A program made the translations under genes and the position numbers. Under the pieces are notes generated by a model. The model did no database searches and was not told the DNA's origin. It was given only the letters and a program-made list of their open reading frames with translations. A DNA stretch of 64,000 nt, taken from contig NZ_JAPEPB010000001.1 in the NCBI RefSeq assembly GCF_026340565.1, positions 1,240,001 to 1,304,000 on the forward strand, read 5' to 3'. This stretch comes from Kitasatospora sp. NBC_01287. GTDB taxonomy: Bacteria; Actinomycetota; Actinomycetes; Streptomycetales; Streptomycetaceae. Below are positions 1 through 8,341 of this stretch, piece by piece (the first letter of the stretch is position 1; every line of letters starts with the position of its first letter).

Positions 1-380
1 GCGACGTTCTTGGGCACCATCTCGCCGATCACCATGTGCAGGAAGACCACCAGGGCGAGCGCCAGCGCGTAGGCGATCGGGTGGACCAGCCCCGCCGGCA
101 GGCCCATCGCCTCGAACGGGCCCTCCAGCAGGTGGGAGATGGTCGGCTCGGCGAGCGCGCCGAGCAGCAGCGAGCAGACCGTGATGCCCAGTTGGGCGGC
201 GGCCAGCAGCGCCGAGACGTTCGAGAGCGCGCCGAGCACCTGCCGGGCCCGCCGGTCGCCGGCCTCGGCGAGCGGCTCGACCTGGCTGCGGCGCACCGAG
301 ATCACGGCGAACTCGGCGCCGACGAAGTAGGCGTTGCCGAGCAGCAGCAGTACCGCGGCGAAGAGTTGGAGGAAGATCAC
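1..380 (-). CDS. CNNM/CorC-type membrane protein with DUF21 domain, partial (cut by window edge)
   Basis: Only the first ~126 codons are present. The visible part is the DUF21 transmembrane domain of the CNNM/HlyC-CorC family, which is linked to Mg2+/Co2+ homeostasis: an N-terminal hydrophobic helix, a GNAYFVGAEFA segment, AAQLGITVCSLLLG and the diagnostic IGEMVPKN motif next to the edge. I start it at the GTG at 380 because this gives a 4-bp GTGA overlap with the stop of the preceding paralogue and puts GGGGGAGGAG about 5 nt upstream; a GTG at 386 would leave no room for a ribosome binding site. It is translationally coupled to its neighbour, so the two similar proteins probably act together. 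CBS and CorC domains are expected beyond the window. Confidence 0.9.
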   Translation of the reverse strand, partial: MIFLQLFAAVLLLLGNAYFVGAEFAVISVRRSQVEPLAEAGDRRARQVLGALSNVSALLAAAQLGITVCSLLLGALAEPTISHLLEGPFEAMGLPAGLVHPIAYALALALVVFLHMVIGEMVPKNV

Positions 381-1702
381 CGCCACTCCTCCCCCGGCTG
401 CGGCACCCGCACCAGGCGCACCCGGGTGGTGCGGTGGCGGTCCACGGCCTGCACGGTCAGCTCCCAGCCGGGCAGCGTGACCAGGTCGCCCTGGTCCGGG
501 ATCTTGCCGAGCAGGTCGGCCAGCAGCCCGGCCAGCGTCTCGTACGGCCCGTGCGGGGCGTTCAGCCCGATCTCGGCCAGCTGGTCGAGGCGGGCCCTGC
601 CGTCCGCCAGCCAGGCCGGGCGGCCGGCCACCGGCGGGACGGCGAGCAGCTCGGGCGTGGAGCCCGGGTCGTGCTCGTCGCGCACCTCGCCGACGATCTC
701 CTCGACGATGTCCTCCAGGGTGACCACGCCGGCCGTGCCGCCGTACTCGTCGATCACGATGGCCATCGGCTGGCGGCGGCGCAGCTGTTCGAGCAGCCGC
801 TCGGCCGGCAGCGTCTCGGGCACCAGCAGCGGGGCTTCGGCCAGTTCGGCGATCCGCACCTCGGCGCGGCGCTCGGGCGGCACGGTGAGCGCCTCCTTGA
901 GGGTGATGGTGCCGGTGACCTCGTCCAGGCTGTCCCGGTAGACGGGGAAGCGGGAGAAGCCGGTGGCCCGGGTCAGGTTGACGACGTCGGCGGCGGTGGC
1001 GTCCTGCTGCAGCGCGGCGACGTCCACCCGGGGCGTCATCACGCTCTGGGCGGTCAGGTCCGCCAGGCCCAGGGTGCGCACGAAGAGCAGCGCGGCATCC
1101 TGCTCTATCGCGCCCGCCCTGGCCGAGTGCTGGGCCAGGAAGGCGAGTTCACCGGGGGTGCGGGCGTGCTCCAGCTCATCGGCGGGCTCCAGGCCGAAGG
1201 CCCGCACCAGGCGGTTGGCACAGCCGTTGAGCGCCGCGATCAGCGGCCGGCAGACGGCGGAGAAGACGCGCTGGGGGGCGGCCACGGCGCGGGCCACCTG
1301 GAGCGGGCGGGCGATCGCCCAGTTCTTCGGGACCAGCTCACCGATCACCATCTGCAGCACGGTGGCGGCCAGCATGCCGATCACCACGGCCAGCCCGGTG
1401 GCGGCCCCGGTCGGCACGCCCACCGCGGTCAGCACCGGGGCGAGCAGCACGGAGAGGGCCGGCTCGGCGAGCATGCCGACCACCAGCGAGGTGATGGTGA
1501 TGCCGAGCTGGGCGCCGGAGAGTTCGAAGGAGAGGCGGCGCAGCGCGGTGCGCAGACCTGCCGCCCGCCGGTCACCGGCCGCCGCGGCCCGATCCACCGC
1601 GCCGCGGTCCACGGTCACGAAGGAGAACTCGGCGGCGACGAAGACGCCGTTCGCGAGGATCAGCAGGAAGGCCGCCAGCAGGAGCAGCCAGGCGGTGGTC
1701 AC
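377..1702 (-). CDS. CNNM/CorC-type transporter: DUF21, CBS pair and CorC/HlyC domain
   Basis: Full-length 441-residue member of the hemolysin C/CorC family, an inner-membrane protein implicated in divalent cation (Mg2+/Co2+) export or homeostasis. The DUF21 domain spans roughly residues 1-190, with FVAAEFSFV near the start, AQLGITITSL and IGELVPKNWA. A CBS pair follows at about 205-330, with QSVMTPRVDV and MAIVIDEYGG marking its two halves, and a C-terminal CorC_HlyC domain runs to the end. Its start is GTG at 1702. The 3' end overlaps the next gene, a shorter-looking paralogue, by 4 bp. About 230 bp with no recognisable gene separate it from the PH-domain gene upstream. Old annotations call this family haemolysin; there is no evidence of haemolytic function here. 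Confidence 0.93.
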   Translation of the reverse strand: MTTAWLLLLAAFLLILANGVFVAAEFSFVTVDRGAVDRAAAAGDRRAAGLRTALRRLSFELSGAQLGITITSLVVGMLAEPALSVLLAPVLTAVGVPTGAATGLAVVIGMLAATVLQMVIGELVPKNWAIARPLQVARAVAAPQRVFSAVCRPLIAALNGCANRLVRAFGLEPADELEHARTPGELAFLAQHSARAGAIEQDAALLFVRTLGLADLTAQSVMTPRVDVAALQQDATAADVVNLTRATGFSRFPVYRDSLDEVTGTITLKEALTVPPERRAEVRIAELAEAPLLVPETLPAERLLEQLRRRQPMAIVIDEYGGTAGVVTLEDIVEEIVGEVRDEHDPGSTPELLAVPPVAGRPAWLADGRARLDQLAEIGLNAPHGPYETLAGLLADLLGKIPDQGDLVTLPGWELTVQAVDRHRTTRVRLVRVPQPGEEWR

Positions 1703-1913
1703 AGCGCCGCTCGCTCTCGTGGCTCGGGGAGAGTGGCGGCGGGGGTACTACCGGACGGATCGTCCATCGAGGGGGAGAGTCACTCCTCAGGTCGCGGGCC
1801 TGCCGGCGGGCGGGCTTTGCCCCGGCTTTACCAGGTTAGCCGATACCTGTTCGACTTCTCGCGCAGCCCGAGCGGCCCTTGGACCATGGCGTCCCCGGGG
1901 TCGCGGCCCGGAC

Positions 1914-1941
1914 CGCAGGCGTCAGGCCGCAGGCCTCAGGC
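1914..1941. repeat. Two 14-bp tandem units spanning the stop codon of the PH-domain gene
   Basis: Units at 1914-1927 and 1928-1941 differ at one base. The stop codon of the minus-strand PH-domain gene (1936-1938) lies inside the second unit, so the other copy is immediately downstream of the gene. One of several such stop-spanning duplications in this window. Confidence 0.85.
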
Positions 1942-2397
1942 GGCGGCCGGCTCGCCCGCCGCGCCGCGGGCCTCGGCCAGGTCGCGCAGGCCGCGGGCGG
2001 CGAGCACCGCCTGCTCGCGCCCGCTGCCGGGCTGGATGCCGAGGGCGGCCAGCGCCGTCCCGTCGGCCAGGTCCAGGGTCACCCAGGGGTCGCCCTGGCG
2101 GAGGTTCACCCGGACGATCTCGGCCCACTGCAGCCGCCGGGTGCGCACGAAGTTGACCACGGTCACCCCGTCCGCGTCCGCGAGCACCTTGGGCCTGGCC
2201 AGCATCACGCCGACCCCGGCGAAGACCAGGCCCAGCATGGTGAGCAGGATCCGGTCGTTCAGCTGCCAGCTGGCCGGGAGCAGCACCGCCATGCCGACGA
2301 AGAGCACCACCAGCACCGCGCTGGCCGGCAGCAGCACCAGGCGGTTGCGGCGCGGCGCCCAGGTGAGCGGCAGGGCGGGCAGGTCGGTGGCAGGCAC
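1936..2397 (-). CDS. PH domain-containing membrane protein
   Basis: 153 residues. Two hydrophobic helices lie at about residues 20-38 and 50-66, followed by a bacterial PH-like beta domain (RPKVLADADGVTVVNFV, then RRLQWAEIVRVN and GDPWVTLDLADGT). This is the small PH-domain protein typically found next to hisG in Streptomyces genomes. The domain probably faces the cytoplasm; no ligand is known. The start is GTG at 2397. It lies 132 bp downstream of hisG on the same strand, separated by a 14-bp tandem repeat array, and may be co-transcribed. The C-terminus ends in a short Ala/Gly-rich tail. Function is unknown beyond membrane association. Confidence 0.85.
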   Translation of the reverse strand: MPATDLPALPLTWAPRRNRLVLLPASAVLVVLFVGMAVLLPASWQLNDRILLTMLGLVFAGVGVMLARPKVLADADGVTVVNFVRTRRLQWAEIVRVNLRQGDPWVTLDLADGTALAALGIQPGSGREQAVLAARGLRDLAEARGAAGEPAAA

Positions 2398-2484
2398 GGC
2401 GGTGGTACTCCTGGGTGACGCGGACGGCGGGTGGAGCGGCCTGCGGGTGCGGCGACCGGCCGGTGAGGGCCAGCCACCGACGGC

Positions 2485-2540
2485 AGGTCAGCGGCGGCGG
2501 GTCAGAAGCCGCAGGTCAGAGGCGGCAGGTCAGAGGCGGC
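2485..2540. repeat. Four 14-bp tandem units spanning the hisG stop codon
   Basis: Units at 2485-2498, 2499-2512, 2513-2526 and 2527-2540. The last two are identical (AGGTCAGAGGCGGC) and the first two diverge slightly. The last unit encodes the final codons and the stop of hisG (stop 2530-2532), and the other three lie downstream of the gene. Each unit retains a TCA (TGA on the coding strand). Confidence 0.92.
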
Positions 2541-3375
2541 AGGCGTGGATGTTGGTCACCAGGACGCCGCGGGCGCCGATGTTCCACAGGTCGTCCATGA
2601 TCCGCTGGGCCTCCTTGCGGAGCACCATCGAACGGACCGCGACCCAGCCCTCGGTGTGCAGCGGGGAGACGGTGGGCGACTCCAGGCCCGGGGTCAGGGC
2701 GACCGCCTCGGAGACCTTCTCGGCCCGGATGTCGTAGTCCATCAGCACGTAGCGGCGGGCCACCAGCACGCCCTGCAACCGGCGCATGAACTGCTCGACC
2801 CGAGCGTCCTCGCCCGCGCCCTTGGGCCGGATCACCACGGCGTCCGAGACCAGGATCGGCTCACCGAAGACCTCCAGGCCCGCGTTGCGCAGGCTGGTGC
2901 CGGTCTCCACCACATCGGCGATCACGTCGGCCACGCCCAGCTGCACCGCGGTCTCCACCGCGCCGTCCAGCTTGGTCACGGTCGCGCTGACGCCGTGCTC
3001 GGCCAGGTGCTGCTCGACCAGGCCGGTGTAGGAGGTGGCGATCCGCAGGCCCTGCAGGCCGTGCACGTCCTTGGGCGAGCCGACCGGGCCGGCGAACCGG
3101 AAGGTCGAGCCGCTGAAGCCGAGCGCGAGCACCTCCTCCGCACCGGCCGCGGAGTCCAGCAGCAGGTCACGCCCTGTGATGCCGACGTCCAGCCGGCCGG
3201 AGCCGACGTAGACCGCGATGTCGCGCGGGCGCAGGAAGAAGAACTCGACCTGGTTCTCCGGGTCGACCAGGACCAGTTCCTTGGGGTCCTTGCGCTGGCG
3301 GTACCCGGCCTCATGGAGCATCTCCGCCGCGGGACCCGAGAGCGAACCCTTGTTGGGGAGGGCGATGCGCAGCAT
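2530..3375 (-). CDS. hisG: ATP phosphoribosyltransferase, long form
   Basis: First enzyme of histidine biosynthesis: condenses ATP with PRPP to give phosphoribosyl-ATP. The 281 residues match the long (HisG-L) form, with a catalytic bilobal part ([12 protein letters not shown] at the N-terminus, [39 protein letters not shown]) and a C-terminal regulatory domain ([25 protein letters not shown]) that mediates histidine feedback in the family. I start it at ATG 3375, since upstream codons lack family similarity and an AAGGA lies upstream. It sits 89 bp downstream of hisE in the same direction, the usual actinobacterial hisE-hisG order behind ribH. The 3' end carries the 14-bp tandem array. Identification is secure. 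Confidence 0.97.
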   Translation of the reverse strand: MLRIALPNKGSLSGPAAEMLHEAGYRQRKDPKELVLVDPENQVEFFFLRPRDIAVYVGSGRLDVGITGRDLLLDSAAGAEEVLALGFSGSTFRFAGPVGSPKDVHGLQGLRIATSYTGLVEQHLAEHGVSATVTKLDGAVETAVQLGVADVIADVVETGTSLRNAGLEVFGEPILVSDAVVIRPKGAGEDARVEQFMRRLQGVLVARRYVLMDYDIRAEKVSEAVALTPGLESPTVSPLHTEGWVAVRSMVLRKEAQRIMDDLWNIGARGVLVTNIHACRL

Positions 3376-3437
3376 GAGAGGAAGATCCTTCGCTGTGGGA
3401 GCGGTGCGGTGGGAGGGGAGCGGAGTACGGGACTCGG

Positions 3438-3475
3438 GGTGCGGCTCGGAGGTGGCGGTGCGGCTCAGAGGTAGG
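3438..3475. repeat. Two 19-bp tandem units spanning the hisE stop codon
   Basis: Units at 3438-3456 and 3457-3475 differ at three positions. The hisE stop (3465-3467) is inside the second unit, and the other copy is immediately downstream. In that copy the stop triplet has changed. Confidence 0.8.
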
Positions 3476-3737
3476 CGTAGACGTCGTCGAGCGTCAGCCC
3501 GCGGGCGACCATCATCACCTGAAGGTGGTAGAGGAGCTGTGAGATCTCCTCGGCGGTCTGCTCCTTGGTCTGGAACTCGGCGGCCATCCAGACCTCGGCC
3601 GCTTCCTCGACCACCTTCTTGCCGATGGCATGGACGCCCTGCTGCACGAGCTGGGCGGTGCGGGAGGACGCGGGGTCGCCGGTGGCGGCCTTCTGCTGGA
3701 GCTCGGTGAAGAGCGCCTCGAATGTCTTGGAAGCCAT
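3465..3737 (-). CDS. hisE: Phosphoribosyl-ATP pyrophosphatase
   Basis: Second step of histidine biosynthesis: hydrolyses phosphoribosyl-ATP to phosphoribosyl-AMP. The 90 residues form a single all-alpha MazG-like HisE domain with the signature [15 protein letters not shown] and [18 protein letters not shown], which carry the acidic metal-binding residues. The start at ATG 3737 fits the family. An in-frame ATG five codons upstream (3752) is possible, but a GGTGAG lies about 9 nt upstream of 3737. It is encoded between ribH and hisG on the same strand, so it is probably co-transcribed with hisG. It is a stand-alone HisE rather than an HisIE fusion, as expected for actinobacteria. Confidence 0.96.
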   Translation of the reverse strand: MASKTFEALFTELQQKAATGDPASSRTAQLVQQGVHAIGKKVVEEAAEVWMAAEFQTKEQTAEEISQLLYHLQVMMVARGLTLDDVYAYL

Positions 3738-3829
3738 GATGGCACTCACCATACGGGCAATCGCGGGAGGCGTGGGAAGCGTCCCGGACGGTGGACACCG
3801 ATCTGGGACGCTCCCCGGGGCGGGCGGGC

Positions 3830-4309
3830 TCAGCCCAGCGCGCGCAGCGTGGCGGCGGTGGCCACCGCGGCGGTGACCGCCTCGTGGCCCTTGTCCTCGG
3901 CCGAGCCCGGCAGCCCGGCGCGGTCGATCGCCTGCTCCTCGTTGTCGCAGGTCAGCACGCCGAAGCCGACCGGCACCCCGGTGTCGACGCTGACCTGGGT
4001 GAGGCCGAGGGTGGCCGCCTCGCAGACGTAGTCGAAGTGCGGGGTGCCACCGCGGATCACCACGCCGAGGGCGACCACCGCGTCGTAGCCGCGCTCGGCC
4101 AGGCGCTTGGCGGCGACCGGCAGCTCGAAGGTGCCCGGCACCCGGATGACGGTGGGCTCGGCGACGCCGAGCTCCTTCAGGGCGCGCCGGGCGCCGTCCA
4201 GCAGCCCGTCCATCACCTGGGTGTGCCACTGGGCGGCGATCACCGCGACCCGCAGGTCCTGGGCGTTCTCGACGGTCAGCTCGGGGGCTCCGTGGCCGCT
4301 CACGTTCAT
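3830..4309 (-). CDS. ribH: 6,7-dimethyl-8-ribityllumazine synthase
   Basis: Penultimate enzyme of riboflavin synthesis. It condenses 5-amino-6-ribitylaminouracil with 3,4-dihydroxy-2-butanone 4-phosphate, usually as an icosahedral or pentameric assembly. It has 159 residues. Family motifs are [11 protein letters not shown] (substrate ring), [31 protein letters not shown] (with the catalytic His) and [12 protein letters not shown]. The start at ATG 4309 fits family length. It is the last rib gene of the operon, 77 bp after ribBA, and the gap is filled by a short tandem repeat array. hisE follows after 92 bp. Expression is presumably controlled by the FMN riboswitch upstream of ribE. Confidence 0.97.
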   Translation of the reverse strand: MNVSGHGAPELTVENAQDLRVAVIAAQWHTQVMDGLLDGARRALKELGVAEPTVIRVPGTFELPVAAKRLAERGYDAVVALGVVIRGGTPHFDYVCEAATLGLTQVSVDTGVPVGFGVLTCDNEEQAIDRAGLPGSAEDKGHEAVTAAVATAATLRALG

Positions 4310-4333
4310 GTCCTCACGGTTGGGTTGCTGTGG

Positions 4334-4379
4334 TCGGAAGGGATCGGAAGGGGGATCGGAAAGGGCATCGGAAAGGGCA
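4334..4379. repeat. 10-12-bp tandem repeat between ribBA and ribH
   Basis: Four units beginning TCGGAA (4334-4343, 4344-4355, 4356-4367, 4368-4379) fill most of the 77-bp gap between the ribBA stop and the ribH start. The last two units are identical. No protein is encoded. Confidence 0.85.
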
Positions 4380-4386
4380 GGGCCGG

Positions 4387-5718
4387 TCAGCCGACGAGCC
4401 ACGGCAGGTCGTGGCCCATCCGGTCGCGCTTGGTCAGCAGGTAGGCCAGGTTGTGCTCGCCCGCCTGCACCGGGATCGGCTCGCGGCCGGTGACCTTGAG
4501 GCCGTGCTCGGTGAGCGCGGCGAGCTTCTCGGGGTTGTTGGTGAGCAGGCTCAGCGAGCGCACCCCGAGGTCGGTGAGGATCTGCGCGGCGCCGCTGTAG
4601 TCGCGGGCGTCGGCGGGCAGGCCCAGCTCCAGGTTGGCGTCCACGGTGTCGCGGCCCTGCTCCTGCAGCTGGTAGGCGCGCAGCTTGTGGCCCAGGCCGA
4701 TGCCGCGCCCCTCGTGGCCGCGAAGGTAGAGCACCACGCCACGCCCCGCCTCGGCCACCCGCTCCAGCGAGGCCTGCAGCTGGGGGCCGCAGTCGCAGCG
4801 CAGCGAGCCGAAGACGTCGCCGGTCAGGCACTCGGAGTGGACCCGGACCAGCACGTCCTCGCCGTCCGGCAGCCGCCCGTGCTCGTCCAGGCCGCCGGCC
4901 ACCAGCGCGACGTGCTCGGTACCGTCGATCGTGCCGCGGTAGCCGACGGCGGTGAACTCACCGTGCACGGTGGGCAGCTTGGTGACCGCGATCCGCTCGG
5001 CGTGCAGCTCGGTGCGGCGGCGGTAGGCGATCAGGTCCTCGATCGAGATGATCGCCAGGCCGTGCTGCCGGGCGAAGGCGACCAGCTCGGGCAGCCGGGC
5101 CATGGTGCCGTCGTCGTTGACCACCTCGCAGATCGCGGCGGCCGGCGGCAGCCCCGCCAGGCGGGCCAGGTCCACCCCGGCCTCGGTGTGGCCCGGGCGG
5201 ACCAGCACCCCGCCGTCCACGGCGCGCAGCGGGAAGACATGACCCGGACGAGTGAAGTCGCGTGCGGTACTGGCCGGTTCACCCAGCAGCCGCACGGTCA
5301 GCGCGCGGTCGGCTGCCGAGATGCCGGTCGACTCCACCTCGCGGGCGTCGACCGAGACGGTGTAGGCGGTGCCCTTGCGGTCCTCGTTCACCCGGGTCAT
5401 CGGCGGCAGGTCGAGCCGGTCGGCGTCGGCGTGGGTGACCGGCACGCAGATCACGCCGGAGGTGTAGCGGATGGTGAAGGCGAGCAGTTCGGGCGTGGCG
5501 GCGCTCGCCGCGAAGATCAGGTCGCCCTCGTTCTCGCGGTTCTCGTCGTCCACCACGACCACCGCGCGGCCGGCCGCGATGTCGGCGATGGCGCGCTCGA
5601 CCGGGTCGAGCGTCAGGTCGGCGGCGGCGACGGCCCCGGCGGTTCCGGTGGTGCCAGTGGTGCCGGTGGACAGGGCGGACACCGGGGCGGTGCTGCGGTC
5701 GGTAGCGGTGATGCTCAT
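4387..5718 (-). CDS. ribBA: Bifunctional 3,4-dihydroxy-2-butanone 4-phosphate synthase / GTP cyclohydrolase II
   Basis: Makes both precursors of riboflavin: the four-carbon unit from ribulose 5-phosphate, and the pyrimidine from GTP. It has 443 residues. The RibB domain is at about 35-235 ([11 protein letters not shown] acidic loop, then [15 protein letters not shown]). The RibA domain is at about 240-443, with the zinc site Cys residues in [17 protein letters not shown], then [10 protein letters not shown] and [12 protein letters not shown] near the end. The first ~30 residues are a Thr/Gly-rich extension. The start ATG 5718 overlaps the ribM stop by 4 bp (ATGA), so translation is coupled to ribM. 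It is the third gene of ribE-ribM-ribBA-ribH. Confidence 0.97.
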   Translation of the reverse strand: MSITATDRSTAPVSALSTGTTGTTGTAGAVAAADLTLDPVERAIADIAAGRAVVVVDDENRENEGDLIFAASAATPELLAFTIRYTSGVICVPVTHADADRLDLPPMTRVNEDRKGTAYTVSVDAREVESTGISAADRALTVRLLGEPASTARDFTRPGHVFPLRAVDGGVLVRPGHTEAGVDLARLAGLPPAAAICEVVNDDGTMARLPELVAFARQHGLAIISIEDLIAYRRRTELHAERIAVTKLPTVHGEFTAVGYRGTIDGTEHVALVAGGLDEHGRLPDGEDVLVRVHSECLTGDVFGSLRCDCGPQLQASLERVAEAGRGVVLYLRGHEGRGIGLGHKLRAYQLQEQGRDTVDANLELGLPADARDYSGAAQILTDLGVRSLSLLTNNPEKLAALTEHGLKVTGREPIPVQAGEHNLAYLLTKRDRMGHDLPWLVG

Positions 5719-6362
5719 GCCGTGGCTCCCTGCAGGGTCGAGGCGGAGGCGGTACGGGGCGTGCGGCCGCGCAGCCACCAGGCGCGCAGGCCGAGCAGCA
5801 CCAGCACGAAGTAGATGCTGTAGGTCAGGCCGGAGAAGGCGTAGCCGTTGTTGAAGGCGAGCGGGACGCCGACCACGTCGACGGCGATCCAGGCGATCCA
5901 GAACTCCACCCAACCGCGCGCCTGGGCGACCATCGCGGCCAGCGTGCCGGTGAAGATGTAGGCGTCCGACCACGGGCTCCAGGACATCCAGGAGTAGTGG
6001 GTGAAGAGCAGCGCCAGGCCCACGGTGGCCACCGCCGTGCCGGCGACCAGCAGCGCGCGCTCGGTCCAACTGGCGAACCGCACCTGGATCTCACCGGTGT
6101 CGCGGCGCCCGCGCTGCCACTGGAACCAGCCCCAGAGCGCGGTGACCACCACGATCACCTGCTTGCCCGCCAGGCCGGACAGGTGGCCGGACGCGAAGGC
6201 CCCGAAGAGCACCACGCCGGAGAGGAGTTGGGCCGGCCAGCTCCAGATCGAGCGCCGCCAGCCGAGCGCCAGCGCGCCCAGGCCCAGCAGGTTGCCGATC
6301 ATGTCGGTCCAGAGCACGTGCTGGCCGAATATCGAGAAGGCGATGCCGTTGAGCCAGTTCAC
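5715..6362 (-). CDS. ribM: PnuC-family transporter, probable riboflavin transporter RibM
   Basis: Integral membrane protein of 215 residues from the PnuC (vitamin transporter) family, with about six or seven hydrophobic segments and the conserved [10 protein letters not shown] and [20 protein letters not shown] regions. PnuC proteins proper take up nicotinamide riboside. Because this one lies between ribE and ribBA under an FMN riboswitch, the order matches the ribE-ribM-ribBA-ribH operons known in Streptomyces, in which RibM is a riboflavin facilitator. Substrate assignment therefore rests on context. The start is GTG 6362, overlapping the ribE stop by 4 bp; its stop overlaps the ribBA start. 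Confidence 0.9.
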   Translation of the reverse strand: MNWLNGIAFSIFGQHVLWTDMIGNLLGLGALALGWRRSIWSWPAQLLSGVVLFGAFASGHLSGLAGKQVIVVVTALWGWFQWQRGRRDTGEIQVRFASWTERALLVAGTAVATVGLALLFTHYSWMSWSPWSDAYIFTGTLAAMVAQARGWVEFWIAWIAVDVVGVPLAFNNGYAFSGLTYSIYFVLVLLGLRAWWLRGRTPRTASASTLQGATA

Positions 6363-7054
6363 GAGGCGTCCTTGGGGTCCACGGGGGCCGTGCCGAGAGG
6401 GGAGAGCGCGGCGCCGCCCGGGACGACACCCGCGCCCAGCAACCGCTCCACGTACTTGGCGAGCACGTCGACCTCCAGGTTGACCGGCTCGCCCACCGCC
6501 TTGGCGCCCAGCGTGGTGAGCGCGAGGGTGGCGGGGATCAGGCTGACGGTGAAGGTGTCGGCGGCCGCCTCGACCACGGTGAGGCTGATGCCGTCCACGG
6601 TGATCGAGCCCTTGTCGACCAGGTAGCGCGCGATGCTCGGCGGCAGCGAGAAGCGCAGCACCTCCCAGCGCGGCAGCCCGTCCTCGTCCAACTCGCCCGG
6701 GGCGCGGCCCAGCAGGGTGGCGGTGGCGTCGACGTGCCCCTGCACCAGGTGTCCGCCGAGCCGGGCGCCGAGCGCCATCGCGCGCTCCAGGTTGACCCGG
6801 GAGCCGGGCCCGAGCGCGCCGAGGCTGGACCTGTTGAGTGTCTCGGCCATCACGTCAGCGCTGAACTCACCGGCGCCCAGCGCGAGTTCCTCAGGGGTGT
6901 CGACCACGGTCAGGCAGACGCCGTTGACCGCGATGGAGGCGCCGTGCCGGGCGTCGGAACAGACCACCGGACCGCGCAGGCGGATCCGCGAGGAGTCGCC
7001 GAACTCCTCGATGGAGACGACCTCGCCGAGCTCTTCGATGATGCCGGTGAACAC
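6359..7054 (-). CDS. ribE: Riboflavin synthase alpha chain
   Basis: Last step of riboflavin synthesis: dismutation of two molecules of 6,7-dimethyl-8-ribityllumazine. It has 231 residues with two tandem lumazine-binding domains. The first begins FTGIIEELG and contains GASIAVNGVCLTVV; the second contains GHLVQGHVDATA, KGSITVDGISLTV and SLIPATLALTTLG. The start is GTG 7054, with GAGGAG about 9 nt upstream; longer frames extend into the riboswitch leader and are rejected. First gene of the rib operon, preceded by a ~195-nt leader and an FMN riboswitch. The C-terminal ~20 residues are a low-complexity extension ending at the GTGA overlap with ribM. Confidence 0.97.
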   Translation of the reverse strand: MFTGIIEELGEVVSIEEFGDSSRIRLRGPVVCSDARHGASIAVNGVCLTVVDTPEELALGAGEFSADVMAETLNRSSLGALGPGSRVNLERAMALGARLGGHLVQGHVDATATLLGRAPGELDEDGLPRWEVLRFSLPPSIARYLVDKGSITVDGISLTVVEAAADTFTVSLIPATLALTTLGAKAVGEPVNLEVDVLAKYVERLLGAGVVPGGAALSPLGTAPVDPKDAS

Positions 7055-7249
7055 CCGGGTTCTCCTCGCGCTAGAGGCGCGGACTCCGGGGCGGCATGAC
7101 ATGGGAAGCTGACCAACGGGCCTACCGGAACGGCGGAGCCGCGCGGAGCCCTCGGACCGCGCGCCCCCTGCAGGAGGACGGCCATCCGCCGACACCGCTC
7201 GAACGCGGCTCCCGCCAAGGGGAACCACGGCACCGCTGTCCAACCCGTC

Positions 7250-7375
7250 GCGCACGCCTCCCATCCGGACTTTAACCGTCGGTCCAGGAATTTCACCTGG
7301 TCAACCGGCCGCTGGCTGCGGACGGGTCGCGGACTGTAACCGCCGGTTCGGATTTTCACCGACCCCGGAGTGCGC
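7250..7375 (-). promoter_or_regulatory. FMN riboswitch (RFN element) upstream of the rib operon
   Basis: Read on the minus strand, the segment carries the conserved RFN blocks in order: GTCGGTGAAAATCCGAACCG, CGGCGGTTACAGTCCGCGA, AGGTGAAATTCCTGGACCG, GACGGTTAAAGTCCGGATGG. The closing P1 helix pairs GCGCAC (7370-7375) with GTGCGC (7250-7255). FMN binding is expected to switch off the downstream rib genes. The leader between 7054 and 7250 holds a potential CGCGCGG/CCGCGCG stem around 7135-7170 that could act as terminator or sequestering helix; that part is inference. Confidence 0.97.
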
Positions 7376-7456
7376 TGAACGTCACTGCTTACTGCATTGC
7401 CGTCATTCTGCCATGATCCGCAAGCGCGGCGGGAGAGGATGGCGCTGTGCTCTGTT

Positions 7457-8341
7457 TCACTCGGCGGCCGGGAATGCCCGCGACCTCGGGATCCGCGCCT
7501 CGGTGGGCGGCAGCCCCGGCACCGGCACGCGCACTGCGTGCAGTCGCCCGGCCGTCGCCCCGGTGGCGCCCGGCGGACGACTGGCAGTGGTGATGTAGAG
7601 GGTGCGCAGGTCCGGGCCGCCGAAGGCGCAGCTGGTGGGGTGCGAGACCGGCAGCGGCAGCACCGTGGCCAACCGGCCGTCCGGGGTGTAGCGGTGCAGG
7701 GCCGAGCCGTCGAACAGGGCGACCCAGACCGCGCCGGCGGCATCGACCGCCAGACCGTCGGGCCGGCCGGGGGCACTCACCTCGGCGAAGGTGCGTCGGG
7801 CGATGGTCGCGCCGAGAGCGCTCGCGGGGGCCGCGCCGATGGCCAGGGCAGGGTCGAGCAGCTCGATCCGGCGGGTGGGAGTGTCGATCCAGTACATCCG
7901 ACTGCCGTCCGGGCTCCAGCCCAGGCCGTTGGAGATGGTGGCCCCCGCGATGACTTGACGGACCGTCAGATCCTCGTCGAGCCGGAACAGCGCGCCGCGC
8001 CCGTCCGGTTCGCCGGACACCATGGTGCCCACCCAGATCCGGCCGGTCGGGTCGGTCTTGGCGTCGTTGCAGCGGTCGGCCGCCCCGAGCGGGATCCGGG
8101 CGAGCGTCGCCCCGGTGGCCAGGTCCTCGATCCGGTCGGCCCGGACCACCGCCCACCCGGCGCTGGTGGGCAGCACGGCCGCGACCGGCGGCGGCAGCGC
8201 CGTCGAGGAGCCGTCCGTGCTGTGCACCAGCCCGGCCGGGATGTCCACCCAGCGCAGGGTGCCGGTGCGCACGTCCCAGACCGGCCCTTCGCCGAGCAGG
8301 CTCACCCGGTCGTCCACGGCTTCGACTCGCGGCGTGCTCAT
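7457..8341 (-). CDS. SMP-30/gluconolactonase/LRE family protein
   Basis: 294-residue six-bladed beta-propeller lactonase, likely cytoplasmic. Family metal-site motifs are clear: LGEGPVWD near residue 16 (Glu ligand), NDAKTDPTGRIWVGTM, SNGLGWSPDGSRMYWIDT and PDGLAVDAAGAVWVALF. Members hydrolyse sugar lactones such as glucono- or arabinonolactone to the acids. The start ATG 8341 overlaps the stop of the upstream SDR gene by 4 bp, so the two are translationally coupled. An SDR that oxidises a sugar to its lactone followed by a lactonase is a plausible two-step sugar oxidation, but the substrate cannot be told from sequence. Confidence 0.92.
   Translation of the reverse strand: MSTPRVEAVDDRVSLLGEGPVWDVRTGTLRWVDIPAGLVHSTDGSSTALPPPVAAVLPTSAGWAVVRADRIEDLATGATLARIPLGAADRCNDAKTDPTGRIWVGTMVSGEPDGRGALFRLDEDLTVRQVIAGATISNGLGWSPDGSRMYWIDTPTRRIELLDPALAIGAAPASALGATIARRTFAEVSAPGRPDGLAVDAAGAVWVALFDGSALHRYTPDGRLATVLPLPVSHPTSCAFGGPDLRTLYITTASRPPGATGATAGRLHAVRVPVPGLPPTEARIPRSRAFPAAE

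Noticed and set aside
2485..2540. Possible CRISPR array (regular direct repeats)
   Set aside because: The 14-bp units are contiguous with no unique spacers and no cas genes exist in the window. The same applies to the other arrays.
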